Origin: Diplocloster modestus
GTDB lineage: Bacteria > Bacillota > Clostridia > Lachnospirales > Lachnospiraceae
DNA: 64,000 nucleotides
Assembly: GCF_019042245.1 (NCBI RefSeq)
Contig: NZ_JAHQCX010000003.1
Span: 124,001-188,000, forward strand
Direction of reading: 5' to 3'
A program made the translations under genes and the position numbers. Shown here piece after piece: positions 8,074 to 16,449 of this stretch; the first letter of the stretch is position 1, and each line of letters starts with the position of its first letter. The notes below the pieces were generated by a model. It searched no databases and was not told where the DNA came from. It saw only the letters and a list, made by a program, of their open reading frames with translations.

Positions 8074-8248
8074 CCGTGATTTCATACATATAATTTTTTG
8101 TTTTTTTATATTATTTATATTTAACAAAAACCGTTGAAGGGTTTGATGAAAAGTGATATTTTATGAACCAAATGGTTTAATCATTAAATCAAGTTGCCAG
8201 GCAAATAACAACCTATGGAGGACAAGCAATGACAGCACAAGCTAGGGA
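8074..8248 (+). repeat. Copy B of the duplicated MFS promoter region, without an intact gene
   Basis: Aligns with 2200-2377 from CCGTGATTTCA through promoter, operator, ribosome-binding site (GGAGGACAAG) and the first codons. The -35 box has drifted to TTGAAG while -10 and operator are unchanged. The similarity fades a few codons into the reading frame. Confidence 0.85.
8134..8188 (+). promoter_or_regulatory. Orphan promoter with MarR-type operator
   Basis: TTGAAG (8134-8139), 17 bases, TATTTT (8157-8162), then TTTAATCATTAAA (8176-8188) with the same 13-base gap as in copy A. The operator is perfectly kept although the -35 box is weakened. Confidence 0.7.
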
Positions 8249-8318
8249 GTCTTATACTTCACTCAATGTTCGTCATCATCTTGACTTTTTAAGTTCTGTT
8301 GAATCGTGCTGCGGCTAA
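8229..8318 (+). pseudogene. 29-codon reading frame after promoter copy B; probable remnant of a deleted MFS paralogue or a leader peptide
   Basis: ATG follows GGAGGACAAGCA, a good ribosome-binding site. The peptide starts MTAQARESYTSL and has no hydrophobic segments. The first codons resemble the MFS start (METKA versus MTAQA), after which similarity ends. It stops at TAA 8316-8318 and is followed by a long terminator hairpin. The simplest reading is a gene deleted after its start. A short regulated leader cannot be excluded. Confidence 0.4.
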
Positions 8319-8368
8319 TAAAGTGAAGTTTTGAATCCCCATATATCAGATGCGACTTTGTTCAATTC

Positions 8369-8443
8369 GGAAAAAACCAAAAGTGTGCTGAATAAGAGGG
8401 CACAAGGGATGCCCTCTTATTCAACCCACCTTCGGTTTTTTCC
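8369..8443. terminator. Long two-part hairpin, bidirectional terminator
   Basis: Outer arms GGAAAAAACC (8369-8378) and GGTTTTTTCC (8434-8443) enclose a 12-bp perfect inner stem, GAATAAGAGGGC (8390-8401) against 8411-8422. It separates the MarR region from the leftward GH2 operon and would stop transcripts from both sides. Confidence 0.75.
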
Positions 8444-8493
8444 TTAGAAATTTTACAAACGGAAACGGACAAAGGCACATAGCGTCTAAGCGT

Positions 8494-10224
8494 TTATCCA
8501 GTCATATTCTCTCCTGAAGTGATTCGCCGAATCTGCTCCAGGTCTACTTTGGCGGCTCTGTCGTAGGTAAGAAGTCCATTGATCTCCTGTTCGATATCGG
8601 TTAGCTGGGTATAGCAGAAGCCTTGTATGTGGGGAGACTTAAGAATTGGTTCCATGACAGCGCGGTATCGTTCCAGAAAATCCCGGGCTGATCCGGCTGT
8701 AGAATATCCCCAGCCTTTTGCGCCTTCCACCGCAAAGGAAATGCCGCCGAACTCACTTACTATAATCGGTTCTCCATGGTAGCCGCTGCCTTTTGCATAC
8801 AGAGGACGGCCGGCCGGCTGAGCGTTGATGATCTGTTCCATGGAAGCGTATCTTTCTTTTAACACCTCTTCTTGGGACTCGTAGTCATGGATCGTGAGAA
8901 GATCACTGTCCACATGTTCCCAGCCATCGTTGTCACTGACCGGGCGGCTTGAGTCCAGCGCTTTTGTGAACGCGGCCAGGGCTCTGCAGAACTCCCGCTG
9001 TTCGGGCCGGTTAGCGATCTCCAGCACGCCCCAGGATTCGTTCAAAGGAGTCCATGCCACGATACTGGGATGATTATAATCCCTGAGAACGATCCGGGAC
9101 CATTCCTGCAGCAGGTCCTGTGCCAGACGTCTGGAATATACATAGCCGGAAGCGTTTTCCCCCCACACCAGCAGTCCCATTCGGTCCGCATGATACAAAA
9201 AGCGGGGATCCTCGGCTTTCTGATGAATCCGCACACCATTGAACCCCATCTGTTTTATCAGGGTGATATCTTTACCATAATCCTCATCCGACGGGGCGCT
9301 CATCAAACCTCCGGGCCAATAGCCCTGATCCAGAATCAGCCGCTGGTAATAGGGCCGGTTGTTCAGCAGAAATCGTCCCGAGGCGACGGAAACTTTTCGC
9401 ATGCCAAAGTAGGATTTCACCACATCAACCGTCTCCTGACTCTGTTTCAGCCGGTATTCCACATCAAACAGTCTGGGGTGCTCGGGCGTCCAGGCGAAAT
9501 CCTCCGTCACATTCCAGCCGCCCAGCGCCGCCTCATCCAACTGCAGGCAAAATGTCCCTTTCTTTCCAACAGGCGAGATCCGCATCTTCCCAGCGGTTTT
9601 CCCCTGAAAAGTGATTTCTGTTTCCAGTGTACAGTCCTGCCAATGGCTCAGCTCATAATCGAAACGGACCGCCTTTTCGTCAAAAAGAGGAGTGATCAGC
9701 ACCTGTTCGATATGCGCAGCCTCTACCGGCTCCATCCATACACTCTGCCAGATCCCCATGGATGCAGTATAGAAAATACTTTCGGATTTCTCTTTCCAGA
9801 ATTGCTTGCCTCTGGGAATATCCAGGTCGCCGGGGTAATCCTGTACCCGGATCCGCACCTGATTCCCGTTCTTTTTGATAACCGGAGTCATATCGATGCA
9901 AAATCCGGTCTGCCCGCCCACATGATGTGCCATATGCCGGCCATTCACCCAGACATCACAGCTGTAATCCACCGCTCCGATATGCAAAAGTATCTGTTTG
10001 TCTGCCCATTCCCCAGGTATCAGGAATTCCCGGCGGTACCAGATCACATCATGAAACTCGTTCACTCCGATACCGGAAAGCGGAGCTTCATAGACAAAGG
10101 GCACCCTGATTTTCCGATCGTAATTCTCTTCATCAAAAGAAAAATCCCACATTCCGTTTAATGTCATCCATTCTGTCCTCTGAAACTGGGGCCTGGGATA
10201 TTCTTGTCTTAATATACTGTCCAT
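8494..10224 (-). CDS. Glycoside hydrolase family 2 enzyme
   Basis: 576 residues with the GH2 plan: an N-terminal jelly-roll (RPQFQRTEWMTLNGMWDFSF, then WYRREF and DVWVNGRHMAHHVGG), an immunoglobulin-like domain, and a TIM barrel. The acid/base Glu is at about 396 (TPLNESWG) and the nucleophile Glu at about 491 (IVSEFGG). No signal peptide, so it is cytosolic and probably trims imported oligosaccharides. GH2 covers beta-galactosidase, beta-glucuronidase, beta-mannosidase and arabinosidases, and specificity cannot be read here. The start ATG 10224 has GGAGG four to five bases upstream; an in-frame ATG at 10278 lacks this. It is the last gene of the operon and ends before the large hairpin at 8369. 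Confidence 0.9.
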   Translation of the reverse strand: MDSILRQEYPRPQFQRTEWMTLNGMWDFSFDEENYDRKIRVPFVYEAPLSGIGVNEFHDVIWYRREFLIPGEWADKQILLHIGAVDYSCDVWVNGRHMAHHVGGQTGFCIDMTPVIKKNGNQVRIRVQDYPGDLDIPRGKQFWKEKSESIFYTASMGIWQSVWMEPVEAAHIEQVLITPLFDEKAVRFDYELSHWQDCTLETEITFQGKTAGKMRISPVGKKGTFCLQLDEAALGGWNVTEDFAWTPEHPRLFDVEYRLKQSQETVDVVKSYFGMRKVSVASGRFLLNNRPYYQRLILDQGYWPGGLMSAPSDEDYGKDITLIKQMGFNGVRIHQKAEDPRFLYHADRMGLLVWGENASGYVYSRRLAQDLLQEWSRIVLRDYNHPSIVAWTPLNESWGVLEIANRPEQREFCRALAAFTKALDSSRPVSDNDGWEHVDSDLLTIHDYESQEEVLKERYASMEQIINAQPAGRPLYAKGSGYHGEPIIVSEFGGISFAVEGAKGWGYSTAGSARDFLERYRAVMEPILKSPHIQGFCYTQLTDIEQEINGLLTYDRAAKVDLEQIRRITSGENMTG

Positions 10225-10347
10225 ATTTCCTCCAAATAGCTTGATCGCTTCCTCCAACCGCTTGAGAATTTTCTTCAAGCTGTTTGATCGCTATATTCTA
10301 AACCGCTTCATATTTCATCTTGTCACTCTATGATTCTTCCATATCAC

Positions 10348-12354
10348 TTATTGTCTGATTTCCCTAAATGTGGCGTCGGCCCGATCTAAATCGGACGAAA
10401 TTCCAGTAATATGCAGAACGCCGTCCATATGCCGCATGTAATTACCCGCAATGTTATAGGACTCAAAGGACACCTGTGAACTGTCCACCAGTCCCGGCCG
10501 CACCCTCCATGTGGCGTCTTCAGCCATCAAAGCGGTCTGGTCATTCTGAGACAGCTGCAGCCTGCCGTCCCTGTGCCTTAGATAGTAACCCGGCATATTC
10601 ACCGATTCAAATGAGATGCAGCCCGCATCGGCAAGACCGGGTACGATACGCCATTCGGAGTCCTTAAGGGGAAGGCTCGTAAATTCCGTATCGATAATAA
10701 TCCGGCCATCGGATGTATGACGGATATATCTCCCGGCAATATTGAAAGATTCCAGCCTGGCTATCTCATAGATTCGCTCCAGCTTCCATCTCTGGGTAGC
10801 GCTGCCATTTAATGGCGACTGCACCAGCGGCGTATGCAGGTCTGCAGCCTGGTTCTGGGTATCCAGATACAGACCGCCTGCCTGATTCTGAATATGGAAG
10901 GTGCCGTCCGGCTGCGCTTCCAGAATCCAGCGCTGGGCGGGCGCGTTGTTATCCTCCCACTGACGGACAATGCTTCCGTCTGCCGTAGAGCCTTCCTTAT
11001 TGTCCAGTATCAGACCGCTGTAATTGCACCGGATCTTATATTGTCCGTTGGCCATATCTTCCAGATGCCAGCTCTGGGTCTTTAAGGAGTTATCCGACCA
11101 CAGGATCATCTGGGTTCCCTGCTCGACGGATCCGGCTGGATCATCCATACAATATCCATTTGCAGCATTTACGAATTTATAATCGGCTCCGGATACCACC
11201 AGCTGATCCCCGCAGAGGACGCCGGTCCCGCAGCGGATTTCATTGTAACTTCCGTTATAGTAGTTGTTCAACTCGATCAGCTTATCGCCGTCGGCCACGA
11301 ACGTACCGCTCCAGCTGCTGCCCACGTTTTCATTGCGGACCGCGGTCAGCGGTGCGTCGATCAGACTCCAGGTCCTGCCGTTATCCGTGCTGGTAAAGCA
11401 CTGGCTGGGAGAACAGTTATCATTCATACCTCTTAAAAACAGCCTGCCATACTCACTTCCGTCGTCGATCAAAGCAATCATGGGACACTGATAGGCCGTA
11501 TATTGGCCTGTCGTCACCACACTGCCGAGCGCCAGAGGATCACCCCAGGACAGTCCGTCCGCAGACCTGCGGATCGTAATGGAACCATAAGGCTCTGCGT
11601 TAATATTTTCATGAGCCATCAGATAACTGCCGTCTTTTAACTGAATCACACGGGGCATGCCGGGCCGCCAATTCCCGGGACTTACCCCGGGGATCCATCC
11701 CTCCTCGTATTCCCCTGCCACGATGGTATAATCTCCCCATGTTAAACCGCCATCGTCCGAAACTTCATAGGAAATACACTGATCATAGCCTTCCTGACGT
11801 TCATCCGAATAATAACATACCAGCCGTCCGTCCGCGCTTACCGCGAATTCCGGTTCCCAGGTCGAGCGGCCTGCCCGGGGAGCCAGCTCACTGTGCAGCT
11901 GCCAGGACTCTGCGTTGTCGGTACTCCTCCAGATATGGATTGTATAAGTGCTGTCGGTGTCCCAGTCGGATACCGCATAGAGAATCGTACCGGCGGGATA
12001 ATTACCCAGCGCCTGCGGAAATACATACAGTCCCGGCATGCCTATTTTGTCTTTGGAAATGCCGTTCGCAGCCGGATTTATCTCACTGCACATATGCCAG
12101 GTCTTTCCCTGGTCCGCGCTCTTATAAAACTGCGGATCCTGCATTCCCGTCCATCCGGTATTCACCGGAAACTCCCTGAGCCAAGTTGCCAGTAAGTCTC
12201 CGTTGGGAAGTTGGACCATACGTTCATAGAAACTGTGCGGGGTCTGCTCATCCCCAAATACGGTATTTCCCTCCGCATCCTCTGCCGATGCCGTCATGGT
12301 TAATCCGCTGATCATCATTGTGAAAGTCAGTAAAAATACAAAGAATCTCCTCAT
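10348..12354 (-). CDS. Secreted sialidase-fold (GH93-like) exo-arabinanase with ricin-type and CBM42 domains
   Basis: 668 residues. A signal peptide ends near TASA-EDAEG. Residues ~30-385 form a six-bladed propeller with BNR/Asp-box repeats (KSADQGKTW, RSTDNAESW, SDDGGLTWG, TSTDNGRTW). Residues ~388-525 form a ricin B-type lectin trefoil (QxW repeats such as QSWHLE, QRWILE, QRWKLE). Residues ~530-668 are an AbfB/CBM42 arabinose-binding trefoil (SFNIAGRYIRH, SVNMPGYYLRH, SYNIAGNYMRH). A propeller with CBM42 points to GH93 exo-alpha-1,5-L-arabinanase. CBM42 supports arabinofuranosyl targets, but activity is inferred. The start codon overlaps the GH43 stop by four bases. It is the only exported glycosidase of the operon. 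Confidence 0.8.
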   Translation of the reverse strand: MRRFFVFLLTFTMMISGLTMTASAEDAEGNTVFGDEQTPHSFYERMVQLPNGDLLATWLREFPVNTGWTGMQDPQFYKSADQGKTWHMCSEINPAANGISKDKIGMPGLYVFPQALGNYPAGTILYAVSDWDTDSTYTIHIWRSTDNAESWQLHSELAPRAGRSTWEPEFAVSADGRLVCYYSDERQEGYDQCISYEVSDDGGLTWGDYTIVAGEYEEGWIPGVSPGNWRPGMPRVIQLKDGSYLMAHENINAEPYGSITIRRSADGLSWGDPLALGSVVTTGQYTAYQCPMIALIDDGSEYGRLFLRGMNDNCSPSQCFTSTDNGRTWSLIDAPLTAVRNENVGSSWSGTFVADGDKLIELNNYYNGSYNEIRCGTGVLCGDQLVVSGADYKFVNAANGYCMDDPAGSVEQGTQMILWSDNSLKTQSWHLEDMANGQYKIRCNYSGLILDNKEGSTADGSIVRQWEDNNAPAQRWILEAQPDGTFHIQNQAGGLYLDTQNQAADLHTPLVQSPLNGSATQRWKLERIYEIARLESFNIAGRYIRHTSDGRIIIDTEFTSLPLKDSEWRIVPGLADAGCISFESVNMPGYYLRHRDGRLQLSQNDQTALMAEDATWRVRPGLVDSSQVSFESYNIAGNYMRHMDGVLHITGISSDLDRADATFREIRQ

Positions 12355-14612
12355 ACTCTTCTCCTCTCCGAAATCCTCAGTCCGGTTACCTTAATTTTGC
12401 TGTTCTTTGCCCAGACACCCGCGCATCCGTGGGTCAGAGGCTGTTTATCACAAACTCTAAGTCTTGGGGTTAACTCCTGATTCATATACACATCTATATA
12501 AGCGCCCGTTACAGTGACGGATAGGGTATAACCATCGTTCTTAACTTCCAGCGGACATTCCGCTAATATCTCCCTGTCATACCGGTGTCTGGCGATCCGG
12601 AGCCATCCATCGGATACACTCACCGTATAGCCGAGGAAAAAATCGATACCCAGTACAGGATCTTCTCCCTCCCCGCCTTCCGCCGGTTCCGTTACCCTAA
12701 GCATAATGCCCGCGCTTCCTTCCTCACCGATATCCGCAGTAAATTCGGCTTCCGCAGTATAGTCGTGCCACTGTGTATCCCCGCACAGCGCTTTGCCGTA
12801 CGGGCCCACTTCTACGACCGTATCGCTTTCGTATTCCGCAGCGGCGCCCTGACGCACCAGTTCGATTCGGGCCAGTTCCGCCGTACCAGCCTGCCCGGTT
12901 ATTGTAAACCGGTGCAAACCCGCAGAAAGAGCGACGGGGAATGACTGTAATATTTCTTCTCCGGAACCGGTACCGATCGGCTCCTTATCCGCCGTTACCA
13001 GAAAACCGGAGGAAGATTCCGACGGCCGGCAGATCACATTGAGCCGATAGTTCCCTTCACCCTCTGTCCGGAACCTGTATTTCATCATGTCGCCGCGGCC
13101 TATCTGCACCGCGCCATTTTCGTCCGCTGAGGTGTTGACCGCACCGTATACCGCTGCGCAGGAACAGCCGGCCGGGATTACAGTATTACTAATTTCATTG
13201 TCGTAGGTGTTATTTGTGACTGCCGTATAGCCGCAGCCGACCCGTGTGCCTGCCGCAAAATATCCCGGCCGGACTTTTTCCTTTTGCACAGCCACATCCG
13301 CTATCTGCAGGCGGTTATCGATCCAGATCTTCATCCTGCCTTTGTCCGACTGTACCCTGATGTTGTGAAGGCTGTTAAAGTCATATGCCTCCGGCAGTTG
13401 GCTCTCCCCGAGCAATACGGTCTGCTCCGGAAGGCCGGACCAGATCTGGAGAGCATGCCTATTTATACGAAAAACCAGGTAATACTTCTTTTCCCCTGCA
13501 TCCAGTACGATTCCGGCAACGCTTTGATTTTGTCCGTTCTCACTATTTACGGCCTTTTTCATGCAGGAGATATTCGCTTCCCGCTCGGAACGGGAGCTAT
13601 CATCCGGTCCTGCATCCGGGCAAGGAATGCTCAAATGGAATTCTGCCGTATACGAAGGTCCGAAATTCTCAACGGTCTTTACACATAACTCATTTTGCAG
13701 CGTATAGCGGACCCCGTTTTTTTCCTCCCATTTCCCCCGTTCAAATTCCCACGAGAGTGCCGCGCTGCCCTCCGGGGCAGGATCGGATGCATCGGGAAGA
13801 CCCGGTGCTTCCTGCGGGGTCCGTGTCGGTCCCATCAGCTGTGTATTTGCCTGATACCACATCATACGGTCTATATTTAGATCCCTAGAGGCATCCCCGT
13901 TCAGATTATGGTACACCATATAATAGGAGACCAGATCCGGTCCCAGTACCGTGCTGCTGTGCCCCAGACCCACCGGGCCATCCTGGGTATGTACCGCGAT
14001 GGGGCCGCCCGGCTCATCCTTATACCCGGTAAGCGGATGTCTGCTGGACGCAGCGTGAATCCGGTATCCCTTGCTCAGATAATGGTTCCCGGTATAAGTC
14101 ATATAATAGAATCCATCCCGTTTCTGGATCATAGGCCCCTCGGTCCAGCCATGCAGATAGGCGCCGGTCAGCACCGGTTCCTGAAACTTCGTCGGTGAGT
14201 CCATCCGACAGCCCCAGATCCCCTCGTCCCCGGCCCAGTAGAAATACCAGGTTCCATCATCATCTATGAATACGGAGCCGTCGATATCGTGTCCCTCGTT
14301 CCCGCTGATCTTTTCGAAAGGCCCGGTCGGAGAATCGCTTCTTAATATGTAATGCCCAAAGCCGGACGGAGAGGTATACATATAGAACCAGCCGTTCCAG
14401 TACACCACCTCCGGCGCGAACGGCACCAGTCCCGGGAACGTGTCGGGATCTATGGCCGGCCCCGCTTCCTTCCAGTCCAGCAGGTTTTGTGAAGTAAAGA
14501 CTCGCAGATCCGGATTCGTCGCATACAGATAATAGGTTCCGTTATACCTCAGCACGAACGGGTCCGCATAATCGCCATGACGGGCGATCGGGTTTTGATA
14601 TAGTCTGTTCAT
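12351..14612 (-). CDS. Glycoside hydrolase family 43 enzyme with accessory beta-sandwich domains
   Basis: 753 residues. The N-terminal ~300 form a GH43 five-bladed propeller: general base Asp17 (YADPFV), pKa-modulating Asp111 (IDGSVF) and acid Glu158 (WTEGPMI). The middle contains a concanavalin-like sandwich (~300-460), then a CBM6/35-like module ending ARIELVRQ. The last ~170 residues are a second laminin-G/DUF1080-like sandwich. There is no signal peptide, so it probably acts inside the cell on imported arabino- or xylo-oligosaccharides. GH43 includes arabinofuranosidases, arabinanases and beta-xylosidases. It follows the permease genes by 13 bases and is coupled to the GH93-like gene. Confidence 0.87.
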   Translation of the reverse strand: MNRLYQNPIARHGDYADPFVLRYNGTYYLYATNPDLRVFTSQNLLDWKEAGPAIDPDTFPGLVPFAPEVVYWNGWFYMYTSPSGFGHYILRSDSPTGPFEKISGNEGHDIDGSVFIDDDGTWYFYWAGDEGIWGCRMDSPTKFQEPVLTGAYLHGWTEGPMIQKRDGFYYMTYTGNHYLSKGYRIHAASSRHPLTGYKDEPGGPIAVHTQDGPVGLGHSSTVLGPDLVSYYMVYHNLNGDASRDLNIDRMMWYQANTQLMGPTRTPQEAPGLPDASDPAPEGSAALSWEFERGKWEEKNGVRYTLQNELCVKTVENFGPSYTAEFHLSIPCPDAGPDDSSRSEREANISCMKKAVNSENGQNQSVAGIVLDAGEKKYYLVFRINRHALQIWSGLPEQTVLLGESQLPEAYDFNSLHNIRVQSDKGRMKIWIDNRLQIADVAVQKEKVRPGYFAAGTRVGCGYTAVTNNTYDNEISNTVIPAGCSCAAVYGAVNTSADENGAVQIGRGDMMKYRFRTEGEGNYRLNVICRPSESSSGFLVTADKEPIGTGSGEEILQSFPVALSAGLHRFTITGQAGTAELARIELVRQGAAAEYESDTVVEVGPYGKALCGDTQWHDYTAEAEFTADIGEEGSAGIMLRVTEPAEGGEGEDPVLGIDFFLGYTVSVSDGWLRIARHRYDREILAECPLEVKNDGYTLSVTVTGAYIDVYMNQELTPRLRVCDKQPLTHGCAGVWAKNSKIKVTGLRISERRRV

Positions 14613-14625
14613 GAAAGTACCCCCA

Positions 14626-15468
14626 TCAGCCCTTAATGCCGCTCATTGCGAAGGACTCCGTAAAATATTTTTGACAGAATATAAATAATAGCAGTACCGG
14701 CAGTACGGCGATCAATGCGGCCGCCATCACAACAGGCACATCCGTCTGGTTCTCGTAGTAAGAGTTCAGCATAGAGATGGCTACCTGAACCGTCTGTTTC
14801 TTCGCATCATTGACAAAGACCATTGGGCCGAAGTAATCATTCCAGGTCGCCATAAAGATCATGATCACATTACTGATCACCGCCGGTTTGGATAACGGCA
14901 GGAATATTTGGTAATACGTGCGGAAATATCCGCAGCCGTCGATCTTTGCCGCCTCGATCAGCTCCGTAGGCAGCCCCGTCATATACTGGCGGAGAAAGAA
15001 TATCATGGATGCGTTACCCAGCATACCGGGAACCATCAAAGGCAGCAGCGTATTGATCCACTTTATTTTTGTATAAATGATATACTGGGGTACCAGGAGC
15101 ACCACGATCGGGATCATCATGGTGGACAATAGCGCCATGAAAAAATATTTCTTACCCGGAAACGTAAGCTTTGCAAAGGAAAATGCTGCCATTGTGGAAG
15201 AGACCGTGCCGACGATCACCACGCTGCCGGATACGATGACACTGTTTTTAAGGCCTGAAAGCAGGTTTGAATTCTTCCAGACTTCCACGTAATTATGCCA
15301 GTCCACCGGGTCCGGAATCCACTGCGGCGGAATCTGGTATACCAGATTCGATTCCTTAAGGGAAGTGGACAGCATCCATAGAAAGGGGATGACCATCGTG
15401 GCCGCACCCAGTACCAGAATGATAAATATAATAATTCTCACGGGATTCGTTCTGTTTTTTGCCTTCAT
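14626..15468 (-). CDS. CUT1 sugar ABC transporter permease (MalG/AraQ type)
   Basis: 280 residues, six membrane segments. The EAA loop reads ELIEAAKIDGCGYFRTYYQIFLP, the ATPase contact of the family. The C-terminal FAMSGIKG is the usual ending of MalG-type permeases. It starts two bases before the end of the partner permease gene's spacing, directly after it. No ATPase gene is present in this operon, as is common for CUT1 importers of Firmicutes that share an MsmK/MsmX-type ATPase encoded elsewhere. Confidence 0.92.
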   Translation of the reverse strand: MKAKNRTNPVRIIIFIILVLGAATMVIPFLWMLSTSLKESNLVYQIPPQWIPDPVDWHNYVEVWKNSNLLSGLKNSVIVSGSVVIVGTVSSTMAAFSFAKLTFPGKKYFFMALLSTMMIPIVVLLVPQYIIYTKIKWINTLLPLMVPGMLGNASMIFFLRQYMTGLPTELIEAAKIDGCGYFRTYYQIFLPLSKPAVISNVIMIFMATWNDYFGPMVFVNDAKKQTVQVAISMLNSYYENQTDVPVVMAAALIAVLPVLLLFIFCQKYFTESFAMSGIKG

Positions 15469-15470
15469 CC

Positions 15471-16373
15471 TTACTCTCCTTCATAAACCCATTTATTCGA
15501 GATCTTAAACTGGAGGGCCGTCAGCAGCAGGATAAACAAGCCGAATATAACCGCAGCGGAGCACGCATAGCCCATCTGGCTGTAATCAAACGCTTTCTGC
15601 CATATGTAATAAATGATCGTGGCAACTCCATAATTCCGGCCGCCGTCGGTGGTAAACAGATTCACTTCGATGAAGGTCTGAAGGGAACCGATGATATTTA
15701 CCGTTACCAGGTAAAAGAGGATCGGCGTCAGCAGCGGCAGGGTGATCCTGAAAAACTGCTGCGTCGAAGTGGCGCCGTCAATGGTGGCTGCTTCATAATA
15801 GGTCTCCGGCAGATTTTTTAAGGATGCCAGGAAATAGATGGCCGTAATCCCGATCATTTTCCAGCCGATCATAAGAATAATCATCCGCCTGGTCCATGTG
15901 GGATCGTTCAGCCAGTTTGGCCCGTCGAAGCCGAACAGACCAAGGAACTGATTCACAAGACCGAATTCCGAGTTAAAGATCCATTTCCAGATCAGCACCA
16001 GCGCAACGATCGAGGAGATATAAGGCAGATAGTACAGCACCCGGAATACCTTATTTCCCTTGATATTCTTATGGCAGGCCAGAGCAAACAAAAGACCCAG
16101 CACCATGTATGCCGGAATCGGAAGCAGCATATAGACCGTGTTGCGCATCGCGATCCAGAACTTCCTGTCCTGGAACAGCTCTGCAAAATTACCCAGCCCG
16201 ATAAAGGACTTATCCCGCACCAGTACATTCCAGTCCGTAAAGGATGCCCAGATGCACAGCCCCAGCGGAAGCAGGAAGAAGAATAGAAATTGGGCCATGG
16301 ATGGCACAATAAAAAGAAGCCCCGCTATCTTTTCATTGCGCTTTAAGCTTTTTTTGAACATCGAAAAGGTCAT
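15471..16373 (-). CDS. CUT1 sugar ABC transporter permease (MalF/AraP type)
   Basis: 300 residues. A cytosolic N-terminus (KKSLKRNEKIAGLLFIVPSM) is followed by six membrane segments, an LYYLPYISSIVALVLIWKWIF stretch typical of MalF-type permeases, and the EAA loop ETYYEAATIDGATSTQQFFRI. It forms a heterodimer with the permease encoded next, fed by the lipoprotein at 16450-17826. Imported oligosaccharides would meet the cytosolic GH43 and GH2 enzymes encoded in the same operon. Confidence 0.92.
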   Translation of the reverse strand: MTFSMFKKSLKRNEKIAGLLFIVPSMAQFLFFFLLPLGLCIWASFTDWNVLVRDKSFIGLGNFAELFQDRKFWIAMRNTVYMLLPIPAYMVLGLLFALACHKNIKGNKVFRVLYYLPYISSIVALVLIWKWIFNSEFGLVNQFLGLFGFDGPNWLNDPTWTRRMIILMIGWKMIGITAIYFLASLKNLPETYYEAATIDGATSTQQFFRITLPLLTPILFYLVTVNIIGSLQTFIEVNLFTTDGGRNYGVATIIYYIWQKAFDYSQMGYACSAAVIFGLFILLLTALQFKISNKWVYEGE

Positions 16374-16449
16374 CTCCTTTGCTTAATGGATGTTCTGATA
16401 TTTGTGGTCGGCGCTGCGGCGGCATATCACCGCCGCAGCGCACTGAATC

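Noticed and set aside
9070-10161. 363-codon rightward reading frame
   Set aside because: It lies wholly antisense to the GH2 gene, whose catalytic motifs are intact, and it has no protein-like features.
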